A DNA stretch of 64,000 nt from contig NZ_CP154262.1 in NCBI RefSeq assembly GCF_039529835.1, positions 1,550,001-1,614,000 of the forward strand, written 5' to 3'. Both the position numbers and the translations under genes were made by a program. The DNA comes from Arthrobacter sp. TMP15. Its GTDB lineage: Bacteria; Actinomycetota; Actinomycetes; Actinomycetales; Micrococcaceae. Below, in pieces: positions 1 through 8,757 of this stretch (positions are counted from its first letter, which is position 1; each line of letters starts with the position of its first letter). The notes under the pieces are model-generated. The model was given only the letters and a program-made list of their open reading frames with translations, made no database searches and was not told the origin of the DNA.

Positions 1-180
1 GCGGCTGTGCGTATCCCCATTATCGCTTCAGGTGGGGCGGGGAAGCCCGAACATTTCCCACCGGCAGTCGCGGCGGGAGCTAACGCGGTGCTGGCCGCAT
101 CTGTTTTCCACTTTGGGCCAGACAGCGCCATTGCGGACGTAAAGAAGGCCATCCGCGAAGCCGGCTATGAGGTCCGCTAA
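1..180 (+). CDS. hisF: Imidazole glycerol phosphate synthase cyclase subunit HisF (3' end only)
   Basis: This is the last 59 codons of HisF; the gene begins before the window. HisF cyclises PRFAR with ammonia from HisH, giving imidazole glycerol phosphate and AICAR. The frame is open from base 1 and ends in TAA at 178–180. The residues [15 protein letters not shown] and the following [15 protein letters not shown] match the last phosphate-binding strands of the HisF (beta/alpha)8 barrel, and the protein ends in the usual way ([12 protein letters not shown]). hisI lies downstream on the same strand, beyond one opposing gene, so the two histidine genes are close together as in other Micrococcaceae. 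I am confident in the family; only the truncation by the window limits the description. Confidence 0.95.
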   Translation, partial: AAVRIPIIASGGAGKPEHFPPAVAAGANAVLAASVFHFGPDSAIADVKKAIREAGYEVR

Positions 181-201
181 CCCCCCGACACTCTCGAGGG
201 G

Positions 202-864
202 TTAGAGTCCCACTTCGGCGGTTTGCAGCAGAGCGACGGCGTCGGGCTGGCCCTCAAAAGAAACCAAGGCATGGCCTGTGCGGCCATTGGCGTGCATCAG
301 CAGTTCGCCAGGGGCTCCAATGATGGCCACCGAGACGGGCGCGCGCTTGGCCACGTGGCGTGGGCCGTTGGGGTTGACGAGTACTATCCCCAAATCCACG
401 CTGCGGTACATGATCGCTGCTCGTTTAATGAGATCGGCCCAGAGCGCTTCGGAGTAGCCTGCGTCCAGTGCCCTCGGAGCCCACCGGTCCGTAGCGCGCC
501 TGACATCCTCGGTGTGCACGAAGAACTCGGTCAGGTTCGCATTTTTATCTACTGTCTTAAGCGCAAAGGGTGACATTTTGGGCGGTCCAGCGCGAAACTT
601 CTCCACGAGGGCTGCGAAAGTTCCGGGGCTGCTTGATTCCTCCGCCAGCTTAGCGATGGCCTTGTCTGTGGCCTTTTTCCAAGGCTTGAGAACCATCCCC
701 AGGCCTACGCCGGGATTATGTTCACGCAGGTAGAGGTGCGCAGCCAGTTCCTGGGTTCGCCATCCATCACAAAGCGTGTCAGCTCCCGGACCGGCTGCCA
801 GCAGGGTCTCGGCGAGAAATTCACGGGAAGGTTCTACAAATTGCATCACTTGTGAAATTAGCAT
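202..864 (-). CDS. TIGR03085 family metal-binding protein (DinB/maleylpyruvate isomerase-like fold)
   Basis: About 220 residues of an actinobacterial TIGR03085-type protein, related to mycothiol-dependent maleylpyruvate isomerase and DinB-like proteins; the biochemical role is not known. The start of the domain (QFVEPSREFLAETLLAAGP, then LCDGWRTQELAAHLYLRE) is the family signature, and the HxxR-type segments (AAHLYLRE, EFFVHTEDVRRA) contain the histidines expected of the metal site. I place the start at the ATG at 862–864 because AGGA sits about 4 bases before it; an ATG at 844–846 (MQFVEPSR) better fits the usual N-terminus but has a weak ribosome-binding site. The gene is convergent with hisF and divergent from hisI. 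It is frequently found near histidine and tryptophan genes in this group (general knowledge, not shown here). Confidence 0.8.
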   Translation of the reverse strand: MLISQVMQFVEPSREFLAETLLAAGPGADTLCDGWRTQELAAHLYLREHNPGVGLGMVLKPWKKATDKAIAKLAEESSSPGTFAALVEKFRAGPPKMSPFALKTVDKNANLTEFFVHTEDVRRATDRWAPRALDAGYSEALWADLIKRAAIMYRSVDLGIVLVNPNGPRHVAKRAPVSVAIIGAPGELLMHANGRTGHALVSFEGQPDAVALLQTAEVGL

Positions 865-910
865 GTATTCCTGGCGGGCGTCACCAGGAACCGCCGCATG
901 TCGACGCCTT

Positions 911-950
911 ATTGCATTAGATTGCATTAGATTGCCTTAGCTGCCCTCAG
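911..950. repeat. 10-bp direct repeats upstream of hisI
   Basis: ATTGCATTAG occurs twice in tandem (911–920, 921–930), followed by ATTGCCTTAG (931–940, one mismatch) and a more distant CTGCCCTCAG (941–950). The array lies between the divergent TIGR03085 gene and hisI. A 10-bp period equals roughly one DNA turn, so it could be an operator array, but it may be a simple slippage repeat. Confidence 0.7.
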
Positions 951-1049
951 ATTCCCTGCTTCAGGGAGCAGGAGACGTTAGTTCGGGTTACATGATGTCC
1001 CTGCCACTACACGTCCAGTGGCCCCCTAGATTTTTTTCTGGCACTAGAA

Positions 1050-1475
1050 TTGGCTGTGATGCAGCAAAGCCCAGTACCCCAGTTCGCGCCAGTGCCTTCC
1101 CCAGGTGAGCCGTCTCTTGAGTTGCCGGCGGATATCGCCGCGAGACTTACTCATGATGGGGCCGGATTGGTCGCCGCCATCATCCAGCAGTTCGACTCCC
1201 AAGAAGTGCTGATGCTCGGATGGATGGACAATGAGGCCCTTCGCCGCACGCTCAGCTCAGGCAGGGTCACCTTTTACTCCCGCTCACGCCAAGAGTATTG
1301 GCGTAAGGGCGACACTTCAGGACATTTTCAGTATGTGAAGTCTGTGGCCCTGGACTGTGATGGGGACGCATTGTTAATAAATGTGGACCAGGTCGGTGCA
1401 GCCTGCCACACAGGGACGCACACATGTTTCGATGCCCGACAGCTCAGCGCAGTTGTGGGCAGCCGCGGAGAATAG
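1050..1475 (+). CDS. hisI: Phosphoribosyl-AMP cyclohydrolase HisI
   Basis: HisI opens the purine ring of phosphoribosyl-AMP, the third step of histidine synthesis. The protein is about 140 residues, the size of a monofunctional HisI without the HisE domain. Diagnostic segments are [36 protein letters not shown], and the metal site DCDGDA…[12 protein letters not shown], with the conserved Cys and Asp residues. Three in-frame starts lie close together: TTG 1050, GTG 1056 and ATG 1059. None has an obvious strong ribosome-binding site, so the exact start is open. It is followed after 55 bp by trpE on the same strand. Confidence 0.95.
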   Translation: MAVMQQSPVPQFAPVPSPGEPSLELPADIAARLTHDGAGLVAAIIQQFDSQEVLMLGWMDNEALRRTLSSGRVTFYSRSRQEYWRKGDTSGHFQYVKSVALDCDGDALLINVDQVGAACHTGTHTCFDARQLSAVVGSRGE

Positions 1476-1518
1476 GCCAGCACACGGTGTACTTTTTCTT
1501 CTCGCCTGACTCAAGAAA

Positions 1519-1531
1519 GCTATACATTATA
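1519..1531 (+). promoter_or_regulatory. Possible -10 element placing trpE on a leaderless transcript
   Basis: TATACAT at 1521–1527 resembles an actinobacterial -10 hexamer and ends only a few bases before the trpE ATG at 1531. There is no purine-rich ribosome-binding site before that ATG. Together this suggests transcription starting at or next to the start codon. No convincing -35 box is visible, and a longer read-through transcript from hisI is also possible. Confidence 0.3.
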
Positions 1532-3081
1532 TGCAAGATTTAGGTGTCATCAGCCCCACTCTGGGGGAGTTTCGGGAACTTGCCCGGACTCGCAGGGTTG
1601 TTCCTGTCCATCTGAAGGTCCTCGCCGACGCGCAAACGCCGATTGGCCTATACCGGTCACTTGCCGCTGAGGCACCCGGTACGTTCTTGATGGAATCGGC
1701 CGCCGTGGGTGGTGTGTGGTCGCGCTACTCGTTCATTGGCGTGCGTTCAAGCGCCACTTTGACTACGGAGGACGGCGTGGCGTTCTGGCAAGGGGAGCCA
1801 CCGGTGGGCGTTCCCCTGACAGGCAACCCTGTGGACGCCATGGAAGCAACTCTGAAACTACTTGCTACCGAGCGATTTGTTGGGCTCCCGCCCTTCACTT
1901 CAGGCCTGGTGGGGTTTGTTGGGTGGGAAGCTGTCCGACACTGGGAAAAGCTGCCCAATCCGGCAGTTGATGACCTGCACCTGCCCGAGGTTGCCTTGAA
2001 CCTTGTGGCCGACATGGCGGTCCATGACAATAACGAGGGCACGGTGCTATTGATTGCCAATGCCATCAACGCCAATGGCACTGATGACAACGTTGACGGC
2101 GCGTGGCATGACGCCGTGTCCCGTGTTCACGCCATGGTGGATCAGCTACGCAAACCGCTAGTTCAGCCCATTTCCGTGGTGGACGTCCCAGCAGCCAGTT
2201 TTGCTCAGAGTGTGCAGGAACAATGGGACCGCAACGACTATTTGAAGGCCCTTGACCTAGCCAAGGCAGCCATTGTTGAAGGTGAAGTTTTCCAGGTAGT
2301 TGTTTCGCGTCGTTTTGAGATGGCCTGCGAAGCGACAGCACTGGATGTTTATAGGGTTTTACGCAACACCAATCCCAGCCCCTACATGTATCTCTATAGT
2401 TTTGAGGACGCGAAGGGACAGCCGTACTCCATTGTGGGGTCCTCTCCCGAAGCACTTGTTAGCGTTCTGGGCAGTGAAGTGATCACCCACCCCATTGCAG
2501 GCTCAAGACCGCGCGGGAAAACCACTGAGGATGACAAGTGGCTTGCCAAAGATTTATTGGCCGATGAAAAGGAACGCTCGGAGCACTTGATGCTCGTTGA
2601 CCTTTCCCGCAATGACCTCTCCAAGGTGTGTGTGCCAGGAACCGTTGATGTCACCCAATTCATGGAAGTGGAACGGTTTAGCCACATCATGCACCTGGTC
2701 TCCACAGTGGTGGGAACTTTGAGCCCGGAGAAGAACGCCTACGACGTGTTGGCGGCAACGTTCCCCGCTGGCACGCTCTCGGGAGCACCCAAACCCCGTG
2801 CACTGCGGCTTTTGGATGAACTCGAACCTGTGCGGCGTGGCATTTACGGTGGCGTTGTTGGCTACCTTGACTTCGCCGGTGACATGGACATGGCCATCGC
2901 CATACGTTCGGCCCTTCTGCGCGATGGTAAAGCCTATGTTCAGGCAGGTGGAGGCATCGTGGCTGATTCTGTTAATGAAACTGAGGCTGAAGAAACAGTG
3001 AATAAGGCAGCAGCACCACTACGAGCCGTCTACGCCGCAGCCTCATTGCGCGCCTTGGATGAGAACCCAGGAGATCACTGA
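1531..3081 (+). CDS. trpE: Anthranilate synthase component I TrpE
   Basis: TrpE converts chorismate and ammonia (or glutamine, via TrpG) to anthranilate, the first committed step of tryptophan synthesis. At 516 residues it has normal length. The N-terminal region carries the tryptophan feedback site (FLMESAAVGGVWSRYSFIG; the usual LLES is MES here). The C-terminal chorismate-binding half shows GEVFQVVVSRRFE, PSPYMYLYSFED, PIAGSRPRGKTTEDD, LMLVDLSRNDLSKV, FPAGTLSGAPKPRA and the closing QAGGGIVADS. Start ATG 1531. The stop overlaps the next start (TGATG at 3079–3083), so the two are probably translated together. trpG and trpD are not in the window and must be elsewhere if the pathway is complete. 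Confidence 0.96.
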   Translation: MQDLGVISPTLGEFRELARTRRVVPVHLKVLADAQTPIGLYRSLAAEAPGTFLMESAAVGGVWSRYSFIGVRSSATLTTEDGVAFWQGEPPVGVPLTGNPVDAMEATLKLLATERFVGLPPFTSGLVGFVGWEAVRHWEKLPNPAVDDLHLPEVALNLVADMAVHDNNEGTVLLIANAINANGTDDNVDGAWHDAVSRVHAMVDQLRKPLVQPISVVDVPAASFAQSVQEQWDRNDYLKALDLAKAAIVEGEVFQVVVSRRFEMACEATALDVYRVLRNTNPSPYMYLYSFEDAKGQPYSIVGSSPEALVSVLGSEVITHPIAGSRPRGKTTEDDKWLAKDLLADEKERSEHLMLVDLSRNDLSKVCVPGTVDVTQFMEVERFSHIMHLVSTVVGTLSPEKNAYDVLAATFPAGTLSGAPKPRALRLLDELEPVRRGIYGGVVGYLDFAGDMDMAIAIRSALLRDGKAYVQAGGGIVADSVNETEAEETVNKAAAPLRAVYAAASLRALDENPGDH

Positions 3082-3692
3082 TGAGCACAGAACTTCCGCA
3101 CACTTCGGCACGAACCGTGCCTTTTTGGCAGCGCAAGTCCACCTTGATTCTGCTGGCAGTTTTAGCCGCACTGGCCGTTTTTGGCACCACAACTCAGACG
3201 TGGATCCATGTGGCAATTGGTCAAGGCGAGGTAGCCCAAACGGACTTGGACATCCCGGGCAGCAAAGCGGCCGTGGCCGTATCGGCGCTGGCACTGGTGG
3301 CTCTGGCCGGCTCGCTAGCAACCAGCATTGCCGGGAAAATAGCTCGCTACATCACCACAGCGATCATGGCCCTCAGCGCTGTGGGGATTGCCGCCGTCGT
3401 ACTGGGAGTTCTCACTAACCCGGTGGCCGCAGCCATGGCTGAAGTTGGCGCGGCAACAGGCATTGAAGGCCAGGGCGCCAACGCCACAACGACGATTTTT
3501 CCTGTTCTAGCGATGGTGGCCGCGGTGATCCTGGGGATAGCTGCGCTGCTGGTTCTTTGGTACGGACGTTCTTGGAGTGTGCGCACCAAATACGACGCCG
3601 CCAAGGAGACACAGGCGAACACGGATGATGAGCCGATTGACGAAATTGACAGATGGGACCAGCTCAGCCGTGGCGAGGATCCCACAGTATAA
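3081..3692 (+). CDS. Trp biosynthesis-associated membrane protein (Trp_oprn_chp family)
   Basis: A 203-residue membrane protein with about four hydrophobic segments (roughly residues 20–40, 70–95, 105–130 and 150–175) and an acidic, hydrophilic C-terminal tail ending IDRWDQLSRGEDPTV. The position between trpE and trpC, the overlapping start (its ATG at 3081 shares the A of the trpE TGA) and the WIHVAIGQGEV region fit the actinobacterial 'Trp biosynthesis associated membrane protein' family. The function is unknown; a transport or regulatory role in tryptophan metabolism is suggested only by context. Confidence 0.85.
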   Translation: MSTELPHTSARTVPFWQRKSTLILLAVLAALAVFGTTTQTWIHVAIGQGEVAQTDLDIPGSKAAVAVSALALVALAGSLATSIAGKIARYITTAIMALSAVGIAAVVLGVLTNPVAAAMAEVGAATGIEGQGANATTTIFPVLAMVAAVILGIAALLVLWYGRSWSVRTKYDAAKETQANTDDEPIDEIDRWDQLSRGEDPTV

Positions 3693-3789
3693 GCGCGGCG
3701 CACATCGTTGCAGTGCCCAGCTTTCGGTTTCCATAGGCAAGTAATGGCAGAATGTATTTCAGTATCCGCGTTAAATAGGGAGATTTACC

Positions 3790-4065
3790 ATGAGCAACAA
3801 GTCGACTGCATCAGTAGCCGTACAAGAACCGATGGACCATAGCGTTGAACTGGGTCATGGCAACAGCCCGGCTGCATGGACAAGCGTTGCCGTCATGCTG
3901 GTTGGTGTGCTGGTCGGTTGCATCGCTTTCCTGATCGGGGAAAGCGCCATGTTGCTGTTCTGGATCGGGGTAGGAATCATCGCCGTCGGCGTCATCCTGG
4001 GCCCGGTTCTAAAAGCTGCAGGCTACGGTGTTGGTGGCAGCAAGCTGAAGAGCAACGGCCACTAG
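3790..4065 (+). CDS. HGxxPAAW family small membrane protein
   Basis: A 91-residue protein carrying the eponymous motif HGNSPAAW at about residues 22–29, followed by two hydrophobic helices (about 34–52 and 56–78) with a glycine-rich hairpin. This family is found almost only in actinobacterial trp clusters next to trpC; no activity has been assigned as far as I know. The start ATG at 3790 has GGGAG seven bases upstream. The stop at 4063–4065 is two bases before the trpC start, so both are likely translated from one message. Confidence 0.85.
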   Translation: MSNKSTASVAVQEPMDHSVELGHGNSPAAWTSVAVMLVGVLVGCIAFLIGESAMLLFWIGVGIIAVGVILGPVLKAAGYGVGGSKLKSNGH

Positions 4066-4067
4066 TA

Positions 4068-4883
4068 GTGAGTGTTTTGCTGGACATTATTGATGGTGTT
4101 CGCCAGGATATGGCCGCTCGTGCAGAAAAGGTGAGTCTCGCCGATCTGCAGGAGCGCATCAAAGATGTTCCCCCGGCGCTGGATGCCTGGGCTGCGTTGG
4201 GCGGCGATAGCGCTGTTCGGGCTGATCTGTTGGTCATAGCCGAGGTCAAGCGCCGCAGCCCCTCCAAAGGGGACTTGGCGGGGATCGCCGATCCTGCTGC
4301 TTTGGCGGGGCTGTATCGCGACGGTGGGGCCTCCGTGATCAGCGTGCTTACGGAAGCGCGCAGGTTTGGCGGCTCGTTGGCCGACCTTGACGCCGTGCGT
4401 GCGGCCGTGGACATCCCAGTTCTGCGCAAGGACTTCACCTGCGATGAGTACATGATCTACGAGGCCCGTGCCCACGGAGCTGATCTGGTACTGCTCATTG
4501 TTGCAGCGCTCAGCGATGAAGAGTTGGGCAGCTATTTAGCCCTAACTCACGAACTCGGCATGAACGCAATAGTCGAAACGCACACTGCCGAAGAGATCGC
4601 ACGAGCGGTTGCGGTTGGCGCGAAGATCATTGGCATCAACGTTCGGAACTTAAAAACTCTGGAGGTGGATCGTGGGGTGTTTGCCTCACTGGCAGGTGGC
4701 ATCCCCGCAGGACCGATCGTTGTTGCGGAGTCAGGCGTTCGCGATGTTAGCGACGTTGAGCATTACTGTGCACACGGGGCACACGCCATTTTGGTGGGTG
4801 AAGCTCTCGTGAAAGATGCAACTCCACGCGAGCGGATAGCAGAATTTAAGTCCGCCGGGGCGCTGGCAATCAGCACCCGTTAG
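4068..4883 (+). CDS. trpC: Indole-3-glycerol phosphate synthase TrpC
   Basis: TrpC closes the indole ring, turning CdRP into indole-3-glycerol phosphate. The open frame extends upstream through the HGxxPAAW gene, but similarity begins at GTG 4068 (MSVLLDIIDGVRQDM), giving 271 residues, the normal length. Catalytic segments are VIAEVKRRSPSKGD (active-site Glu and Lys), VISVLTEARRFGGSLADL, LRKDFTCDEYMIYEA, IGINVRNLKTLEVD and VVAESGVRDVSDVEHY. These mark the strands of a TIM barrel. No separate trpF is present in the window. The gap to trpB is about 136 bp and holds a hairpin. Confidence 0.96.
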   Translation: MSVLLDIIDGVRQDMAARAEKVSLADLQERIKDVPPALDAWAALGGDSAVRADLLVIAEVKRRSPSKGDLAGIADPAALAGLYRDGGASVISVLTEARRFGGSLADLDAVRAAVDIPVLRKDFTCDEYMIYEARAHGADLVLLIVAALSDEELGSYLALTHELGMNAIVETHTAEEIARAVAVGAKIIGINVRNLKTLEVDRGVFASLAGGIPAGPIVVAESGVRDVSDVEHYCAHGAHAILVGEALVKDATPRERIAEFKSAGALAISTR

Positions 4884-4891
4884 CGAATGGC

Positions 4892-4931
4892 TTGCCCCGG
4901 TAAAGGTGCTTTGCGTGCCGAAACCGGGCAA
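4892..4931 (+). other. Hairpin between trpC and trpB
   Basis: TTGCCC (4892–4897) and GGT (4899–4901) pair with ACC (4923–4925) and GGGCAA (4926–4931), a nine-pair stem with one bulged C, eight bases after the trpC stop. There is no T tract, so it is not a classical terminator. It could stabilise or process the trp message, or partially separate trpC from trpB expression. Confidence 0.4.
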
Positions 4932-5019
4932 CGGGTTACCGTCGCCATAACCGCTCAAAGAAGCTACCGCCATAAGAAAATTTAGTGCACAATTATCCAG
5001 GAACAGGACGGTGAAACTG

Positions 5020-6513
5020 ATGGCTCAAGTGCCAGCAGCTTCGTCACAGGATCCCGCTGACATGGTGGATCCAGCAACAGCATTCCTGCAGGGCGGCGTC
5101 CCTGCAGAATCAACCCCTGAGCATTCGCTTCGGCATGCGCCGGGGCCTTACTTTGGCAGCTACGGCGGTCGCTGGATGCCAGAATCGCTGATTGCCGCTC
5201 TGGACGAGCTTGAAGACACTTTTGAGAAAGCCAAAGTCGACCCTGAGTTCCTCGCTGAAGTTGCAGAACTAAACAAGAACTATTCGGGACGTCCCTCACT
5301 GCTTACTGAGGCTAAACGCTTCAGCGAACACGCCGGTGGGGCACGGATTTTTCTCAAGCGCGAAGACTTGAACCACACTGGTTCCCACAAAATCAACAAT
5401 GTCATAGGCCAAGCGCTGCTAGCTAAGCGCATGGGTAAGACGCGCATTATTGCCGAAACCGGTGCCGGCCAGCACGGGGTTGCAAGCGCAACTGCAGCAG
5501 CTTTGTTGGGCATGGAATGCGTTGTTTACATGGGTGCAGAAGATTGCCGACGCCAAGCTCTCAACGTGGCTCGCATGCAACTTCTGGGAGCCACTGTTGT
5601 ACCCGTGACAAACGGTTCACAGACACTCAAGGACGCCATCAATGACGCCCTTCGTGACTGGGTTGCCAACGTGGAGAACACACACTACCTATTGGGTACG
5701 GTCTCAGGTGCTCACCCATTCCCGGCCATGGTGCGCTTCTTCCACGAAGTAATTGGTGAAGAAGCACGTGGGCAGATCATTGAGCAGGTCGGGCGACTGC
5801 CTGACGCCGTATGTGCCTGCATTGGTGGCGGCTCCAATGCCATCGGTTTGTTCCATGGATTCCTGGATGACTCCTCGGTGAAGATGTTTGGTTTCGAGGC
5901 AGCCGGTGATGGCATTGATACGGCTCGCCACGCAGCGACCATCAGCTTGGGGCGCCCCGGTGTGCTGCACGGCGCGCTGACCTACCTGATGCAAGACGAT
6001 GACGGACAGACAATTGATTCACACTCCATCTCTGCAGGTCTTGACTACCCGGGAGTGGGTCCGGAGCATTCCTACCTGCACGACATTGGTCGTGTCAGCT
6101 ATGAACCCATCACCGATACCCAGGCCATGGACGCCTTCAATCTACTGAGCCGCACCGAAGGTATCATCCCGGCCATCGAGTCCGCGCACGCATTGGCTGG
6201 TGCATTGAGTGTTGGTAAACGCCTTGTTGCGCACGCAGAAAAGCCTGAAGACGTGGTGATCATCGTGAACCTTTCTGGCCGCGGTGACAAGGATGTGCAG
6301 ACCGCTGCTGAGTGGTTTGGCATGATCGATGAAGATGGGAATGTCAAAGGCACCATGCTTTCCACCCGTGCTGCCAAGGGTGCAGCCCATGGAGCTGGTG
6401 CCGTCTCTAGCGATAGCCACAACAGCGACGGCGAGCAAAACCCAGCACAAGCTTCCCAGCCCAACTTAGATGCCAGCTTGGATATCAACTCAGAGGATGC
6501 CAGCTATGAGTGA
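5020..6513 (+). CDS. trpB: Tryptophan synthase beta subunit TrpB, with C-terminal extension
   Basis: TrpB condenses indole with L-serine using PLP. Motifs include the entry [14 protein letters not shown], the PLP lysine in [11 protein letters not shown], the GAGQHGVA loop, the phosphate-binding GGGSNAIG, and the closing [10 protein letters not shown]. About 60 residues follow the usual end of TrpB (after [10 protein letters not shown]): a Ser/Ala/Asn/Gln-rich tail without recognisable domain. I choose ATG 5020 because GGACGG lies about nine bases before it; GTG 5011 is an alternative in the same frame. The last 8 bp overlap the trpA start, so TrpA and TrpB are probably made in a coupled fashion. 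Confidence 0.95.
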   Translation: MAQVPAASSQDPADMVDPATAFLQGGVPAESTPEHSLRHAPGPYFGSYGGRWMPESLIAALDELEDTFEKAKVDPEFLAEVAELNKNYSGRPSLLTEAKRFSEHAGGARIFLKREDLNHTGSHKINNVIGQALLAKRMGKTRIIAETGAGQHGVASATAAALLGMECVVYMGAEDCRRQALNVARMQLLGATVVPVTNGSQTLKDAINDALRDWVANVENTHYLLGTVSGAHPFPAMVRFFHEVIGEEARGQIIEQVGRLPDAVCACIGGGSNAIGLFHGFLDDSSVKMFGFEAAGDGIDTARHAATISLGRPGVLHGALTYLMQDDDGQTIDSHSISAGLDYPGVGPEHSYLHDIGRVSYEPITDTQAMDAFNLLSRTEGIIPAIESAHALAGALSVGKRLVAHAEKPEDVVIIVNLSGRGDKDVQTAAEWFGMIDEDGNVKGTMLSTRAAKGAAHGAGAVSSDSHNSDGEQNPAQASQPNLDASLDINSEDASYE

Positions 6514-7357
6514 GTTAAACAGCAACACCACCGGCGCCCCAGCAGCTGTCAGCAAGTCTGCTGCCGCCATCGATAAGGCCAAAGCTGCTGGGCGCAAGGC
6601 GTTAATCGCCTACTTGCCCGCAGGTTTTCCCGATAAGCAGGGATCGATTGATGCTGCAATTGCTGTGGCCCGCAACGGTGCCAACATCATTGAAATTGGC
6701 ATCCCGTATTCAGATCCCGTCATGGATGGTGCCGTCATTCAGGCAGCAACCACACAGGCTCTGAATAACGGGTTTCGCGTGGAAGACGTTTTTGACATCG
6801 TTGCTGCCATCACGGCTGAAACTGATGCAGCCGTGATGGTCATGACTTACTGGAATCCAGTGATGCGCATGGGAGTTGATGAATTTTCGCGTCGCCTGTC
6901 CGAGGCAGGTGGTGCCGGGCTAATCACCCCAGACCTGATTCCGGACGAGGCCGCCCAGTGGTTTGCTGCCTCCGATAAATACGGACTTGACCGCGTCTTT
7001 CTCGTGGCGCCTTCGTCCACTCCAGAGCGCGTAGCTATGAGCGTTCAGGCGACCCGTGGTTTTGTCTATGCCGTCTCCATCATGGGCGTGACAGGAGCAC
7101 GCAGCTCTGTCTCCAGCGCCGCTGAGGCAGTGGTAGCTGCTGCGCACGACGCCGGTGCCGAGCGGGTTTGTGTGGGCTTGGGCGTATCGGCGTCCAAGCA
7201 TGTTCGTGAAATAGCAGCCTATGCGGACGGGGTCATTGTTGGCACCGCCTTGGTGGCTGCGTTGCGTGATGGCGGCGTCGGCGCCGTGGGCGCTTTGACT
7301 AAGGAGCTCAGCTCCGGCTTTGATGCCCCTGCCACTACGGAAACGGTCAGCCTGTGA
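6506..7357 (+). CDS. trpA: Tryptophan synthase alpha subunit TrpA
   Basis: TrpA cleaves indole-3-glycerol phosphate to indole and glyceraldehyde 3-phosphate; indole passes through a tunnel to TrpB. Family motifs are [30 protein letters not shown] (catalytic Glu and Asp), [41 protein letters not shown] and the phosphate-binding VGLGVS…[11 protein letters not shown]. The start is ATG 6506 (MSELNSNT), inside the end of trpB with GAGGA nine bases upstream; this gives 283 residues. Its TGA overlaps the GTG of lgt by four bases (GTGA at 7354–7357). Confidence 0.96.
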   Translation: MSELNSNTTGAPAAVSKSAAAIDKAKAAGRKALIAYLPAGFPDKQGSIDAAIAVARNGANIIEIGIPYSDPVMDGAVIQAATTQALNNGFRVEDVFDIVAAITAETDAAVMVMTYWNPVMRMGVDEFSRRLSEAGGAGLITPDLIPDEAAQWFAASDKYGLDRVFLVAPSSTPERVAMSVQATRGFVYAVSIMGVTGARSSVSSAAEAVVAAAHDAGAERVCVGLGVSASKHVREIAAYADGVIVGTALVAALRDGGVGAVGALTKELSSGFDAPATTETVSL

Positions 7358-8352
7358 TTTTAACTCTTCTACCCCACGCACTTGCCAACTCCATCCCAGC
7401 TCCTGTGTGGTCCGGGTTTGACCTGGGCCCGCTCCGTGTCCATGCTTATGCGCTGTGCATCCTACTGGGCATTATTGCGGCGATTTGGCTGACGGATAGG
7501 CGCTGGAAGCGCCGGGGCGGCCCCGAAGGCTCCATTTGGGACATTGCCATCTGGGCGATTCCCTTTGGCATTATTGGGGGCCGGCTGTATCATGTGTTTT
7601 CCTCCCCTGAAGCCTATTTCGGGCCAGGGTTTGATGGCACCGGCGATTTGTCACTGATCCCACAGATTTGGCTTGGCGGGCTCGGTATCTGGGGTGCTGT
7701 GGTGCTTGGCGTTGTTGGTGCCTGGATTGGCTGCCGACGAGCGAACGTGAAGATCTCCGCCTTCATTGATGCTGCCGCCCCCGGCATACTTCTGGCCCAG
7801 GCGCTTGGCCGCTGGGGTAATTACTTTAACCAGGAGCTCTTTGGCGGGCCTACCACCCTGCCGTGGGGACTGAGCGTTTCAGCCGAATTTGTTCCTGCCG
7901 GGTTCAGCCCTGACACGCTATTCCACCCCACATTCTTGTATGAGTGCCTCTGGAACCTGGCCGGAGTCGTTGTGCTGTTGCTTCTGGACAGGAAGTTCCA
8001 ACTGCGCAGCGGTCGCCTCTTCTTGCTTTACGCGATGATTTACACGGCAGGGCGGGTGTGGATTGAGATGTTGCGCATTGATACCGCTGAACAGATCACT
8101 TTCTTTGGCGTCACTGCGCGACTGAACGTTTGGACAAGCATCGTCGTCTTTGCGGTGGCCTTGGCGCTATTCATCGTGATCACATATGTGCGGCGCGGCA
8201 AACCCAACGACTCCGTTTATTTGACGGGGCATGAACCGTCTGTTGTTCCGGCCGGCACTGGTGTTGCACAGGAAAGTGAGACACCTGCCGGAACACAAGT
8301 GCGAGCCACCATGGCCGGTGAGCAGGAGAGCGAGTCCGAAAAGGATCTCTAA
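7354..8352 (+). CDS. lgt: Prolipoprotein diacylglyceryl transferase Lgt
   Basis: Lgt transfers a diacylglyceryl group from phosphatidylglycerol to the lipobox cysteine of prolipoproteins in the cytoplasmic membrane. The 332-residue protein has about seven membrane helices and the key motifs GGRLYHVF, GGLGIWGAV and LGRWGNYFNQELFG (the conserved Arg-Asn-Asn signature), with YECLWN further on. About 50 hydrophilic residues rich in Glu, Gly and Thr form a C-terminal tail, as often seen in Actinobacteria. The GTG start overlaps the trpA stop, making lgt the last gene of the trp transcript. A strong terminator follows. Its substrates in this window include two binding lipoproteins near 55 and 58 kb. 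Confidence 0.95.
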   Translation: MILTLLPHALANSIPAPVWSGFDLGPLRVHAYALCILLGIIAAIWLTDRRWKRRGGPEGSIWDIAIWAIPFGIIGGRLYHVFSSPEAYFGPGFDGTGDLSLIPQIWLGGLGIWGAVVLGVVGAWIGCRRANVKISAFIDAAAPGILLAQALGRWGNYFNQELFGGPTTLPWGLSVSAEFVPAGFSPDTLFHPTFLYECLWNLAGVVVLLLLDRKFQLRSGRLFLLYAMIYTAGRVWIEMLRIDTAEQITFFGVTARLNVWTSIVVFAVALALFIVITYVRRGKPNDSVYLTGHEPSVVPAGTGVAQESETPAGTQVRATMAGEQESESEKDL

Positions 8353-8406
8353 GCACTCGGTGCAGGACTGAATGCACCGAACGAACTGAACGAACTGAAG
8401 GTATTG

Positions 8407-8443
8407 AAAAAGGCGGCTCCGGATTCCCCGGGGCCGCCTTTTT
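8407..8443 (+). terminator. Rho-independent terminator of the trp–lgt operon
   Basis: AAGGCGGC (8410–8417) pairs with GCCGCCTT (8433–8440), with extra CCGG/CCGG pairing inside, and TTTTT follows. It lies about 55 bp after the lgt stop and ends the trp–lgt transcript. Confidence 0.85.
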
Positions 8444-8467
8444 AGTACCTTTGGGTATTCAAAAGGC

Positions 8468-8515
8468 TGAGAATATTACTTTACCTGCATATTATTCCAT
8501 TATCTAAGATTCTCA
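8468..8515. promoter_or_regulatory. Upstream region of gltB with AT-rich inverted repeat
   Basis: The 314-bp stretch between the lgt terminator and gltB has no gene. It contains an AT-rich block with 7-bp arms TGAGAAT (8468–8474) and ATTCTCA (8509–8515). This could be a regulator site or promoter zone for gltBD; I do not recognise a GlnR or AmtR consensus, so assignment to nitrogen control is not supported. Confidence 0.3.
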
Positions 8516-8757
8516 TATTACAGCGACCCATGCGGCTATATAGTAAAAATCGCTGCACCAGAAGCAGTGAACCAAGAAATCCTCTTCTCTTGTGCATATG
8601 CACTAGATTGCTGCCATTAGCAGGTTGCTGACGGTAAATCAGCACCAGCACTGCATAAGTCAGGATTAGCAGCACTGTTGAGTAAGATCCACTTTCTCAA
8701 CGCACGGGCCAGCGTCGCCCCCACCGGCTCTCATATTTGGGGAAGGACTTACCCGCC

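Noticed and set aside
3876-4067. N-terminal extension of TrpC through the HGxxPAAW gene
   Set aside because: The extension is out of frame with a real gene and has no similarity to TrpC; GTG 4068 gives the normal length.
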